A model generated the notes under the pieces. That model had not been told where the DNA came from and made no database searches. It worked only from the letters and a program-made list of their open reading frames with translations. 64,000 nt of DNA from an uncultured Saccharospirillaceae bacterium (lineage in GTDB: Bacteria > Pseudomonadota > Gammaproteobacteria > Pseudomonadales > Oceanobacteraceae), in assembly GCA_947503895.1 (NCBI GenBank), contig CANNFT010000015.1, forward strand, positions 62,001 to 126,000, given 5' to 3'. Below are positions 63,333-64,000 of this stretch, in pieces (positions within the stretch are counted from its first letter, which is position 1; each line of letters starts with the position of its first letter). The translations under genes were made by a program, and so were the position numbers.

Positions 63333-63725
63333 ATGATCGACCACATGAGTACTTACGCATCGGACTTTAGTAAAACTAAAGCCTTCTACGACAACGCTTT
63401 CAATCCCTTGGGATACGGCATACAGATGGAGTTTGTCGCCAACTGGAACCCCGAATTCCCCACTCAACGCATATGTGCATATGGTCCAAAAGATGTGCCA
63501 ATTTTCTGGATCATCGAGGTTAAAGAGCATTACACACCTAGGCACGTTGCGTTCAGTGCGAAGTCACGTGAGGAAGTCAATCAATTTTATACTCGGGCGA
63601 TGGAAAATGGGGGTACGGATCATGGTGAGCCCGGTTTGCGCCCCGCCTACCATGAAAACTATTATGGCGCTTTTGTCATCGACCCAGATGGGAACAATGT
63701 CGAAGCAGTTTGCCATCTTCTGTAG
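63333..63725 (+). CDS. VOC family protein
   Basis: A 130-residue protein: MIDHMSTYASDFSKTKAFYDNAFNPLGYG, HVAFSAKSREEVNQFYTRAMENGG, YYGAFVIDPDGNNVEAVCH. This is the bleomycin-resistance/glyoxalase-like group of single-module VOC proteins with a His and C-terminal Glu for metal. AAGGAGAGG precedes the ATG. Same transcript as the GNAT gene by spacing. Confidence 0.9.
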   Translation: MIDHMSTYASDFSKTKAFYDNAFNPLGYGIQMEFVANWNPEFPTQRICAYGPKDVPIFWIIEVKEHYTPRHVAFSAKSREEVNQFYTRAMENGGTDHGEPGLRPAYHENYYGAFVIDPDGNNVEAVCHLL

Positions 63726-63727
63726 CC

Positions 63728-63858
63728 GTGAATAATGTGCATAATCCTACTGAAGTTATTGCCTTGGAATATGAGGCTCGACTAGGACGTGGTTGGATTG
63801 GCACTTACCTTGCAGAAACAAAGACACTATGTTTTCTCAGTTCATTACTCACTCGAAC
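63728..63858 (+). pseudogene. possible 5' fragment of a gene cut by an IS
   Basis: A frame starting GTG (MNNVHNPTEVIALEYEARLGRGW...) directly after the VOC gene. The first about 27 codons look coding; the later part is antisense to the transposase fragment and ends at TGA. Probably a gene start interrupted by the IS insertion. Confidence 0.3.
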
Positions 63859-64000
63859 CTGACCATGGGCAGGCTGTTCAACCGCATACGCTTTAACAGC
63901 TTCCTCAATGTCAGGATCAACACGATTCTTGCGATTGGGTACTTTACGGTTTTGATTGATTAAGGCATCGATACCACTTTCTTCAACCGACTGCTGATAG
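63805..64000 (-). mobile_element. transposase fragment (IS481/IS3-like), runs off the right edge
   Basis: The minus-strand frame encodes YQQSVEESGIDALINQNRK..., then VKAYAVEQPAHGQVRVSNELRKHSVFVSAR and a stop. This is the N-terminal HTH part of an IS481-type transposase, where HGQVRVSNELRK is conserved. It stops before the rve catalytic domain, so the element is truncated at its 3' end; the 5' end is outside the window. Confidence 0.75.

Overview
The window reads as chromosome of a marine-type gammaproteobacterium of the Pseudomonadales/Oceanospirillales kind. This rests on gene order: rpsF-rpsR-DUF2232-rplI-dnaB, bioB-F-H-C-D, and prmC-prfA-hemA divergent from TPR-lolB-ispE-tRNA-Gln-prs-rplY-pth-ychF all match the Pseudomonas arrangement. 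I cannot name a genus. Layout, left: a MazG-like pyrophosphohydrolase is translationally coupled to a nuclease-helicase (DUF2075) that runs off the left edge (1-1806). A lipoprotein, a secreted protein and a repeat-bearing 1.1 kb non-coding stretch follow. Next come a SprA-like metalloprotease operon and the biotin operon (7.6-12.4 kb, minus strand), with a candidate BirA operator between bioB and the divergent comF. Centre-left (13-24 kb): srkA, a small outer-membrane barrel, a periplasmic binding protein, rsmC, the dnaB/ribosomal protein operon, a Mpo1-like protein, cytochrome b561 and YceI. Centre (24-40 kb): a BASS transporter, a pentapeptide-repeat potassium channel, a secreted subtilase with a small secreted neighbour, a TerB-N protein, a 1236-residue secreted beta-helix protein, and assorted regulators and enzymes. 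Then the conserved translation/haem/isoprenoid block ends at ychF and its strong terminator (51.2 kb). Right after that terminator lies an accessory island of about 6.7 kb (51.2-57.9 kb). It holds a decayed IS3-family transposase and small unknown genes, all on the minus strand, separated by attC-like sites with GCATAAC/GTTATGC-type cores. It also holds truncated IS1182 material abutting two attC cores, and a polymorphic-toxin tip joined in frame to a DUF2750-like immunity domain. No integron integrase is visible, so I read it as a CALIN (cluster of attC sites lacking an integrase). This is the most interesting part of the window. Right end (58-64 kb): a secreted SRPBCC protein, a two-domain AhpD-like protein, an alkaline-phosphatase-superfamily enzyme with C-terminal hemopexin repeats, an ElaA-type GNAT, a VOC protein and a transposase fragment cut by the right edge. 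Product names come from motif recognition by eye. No database search was run.
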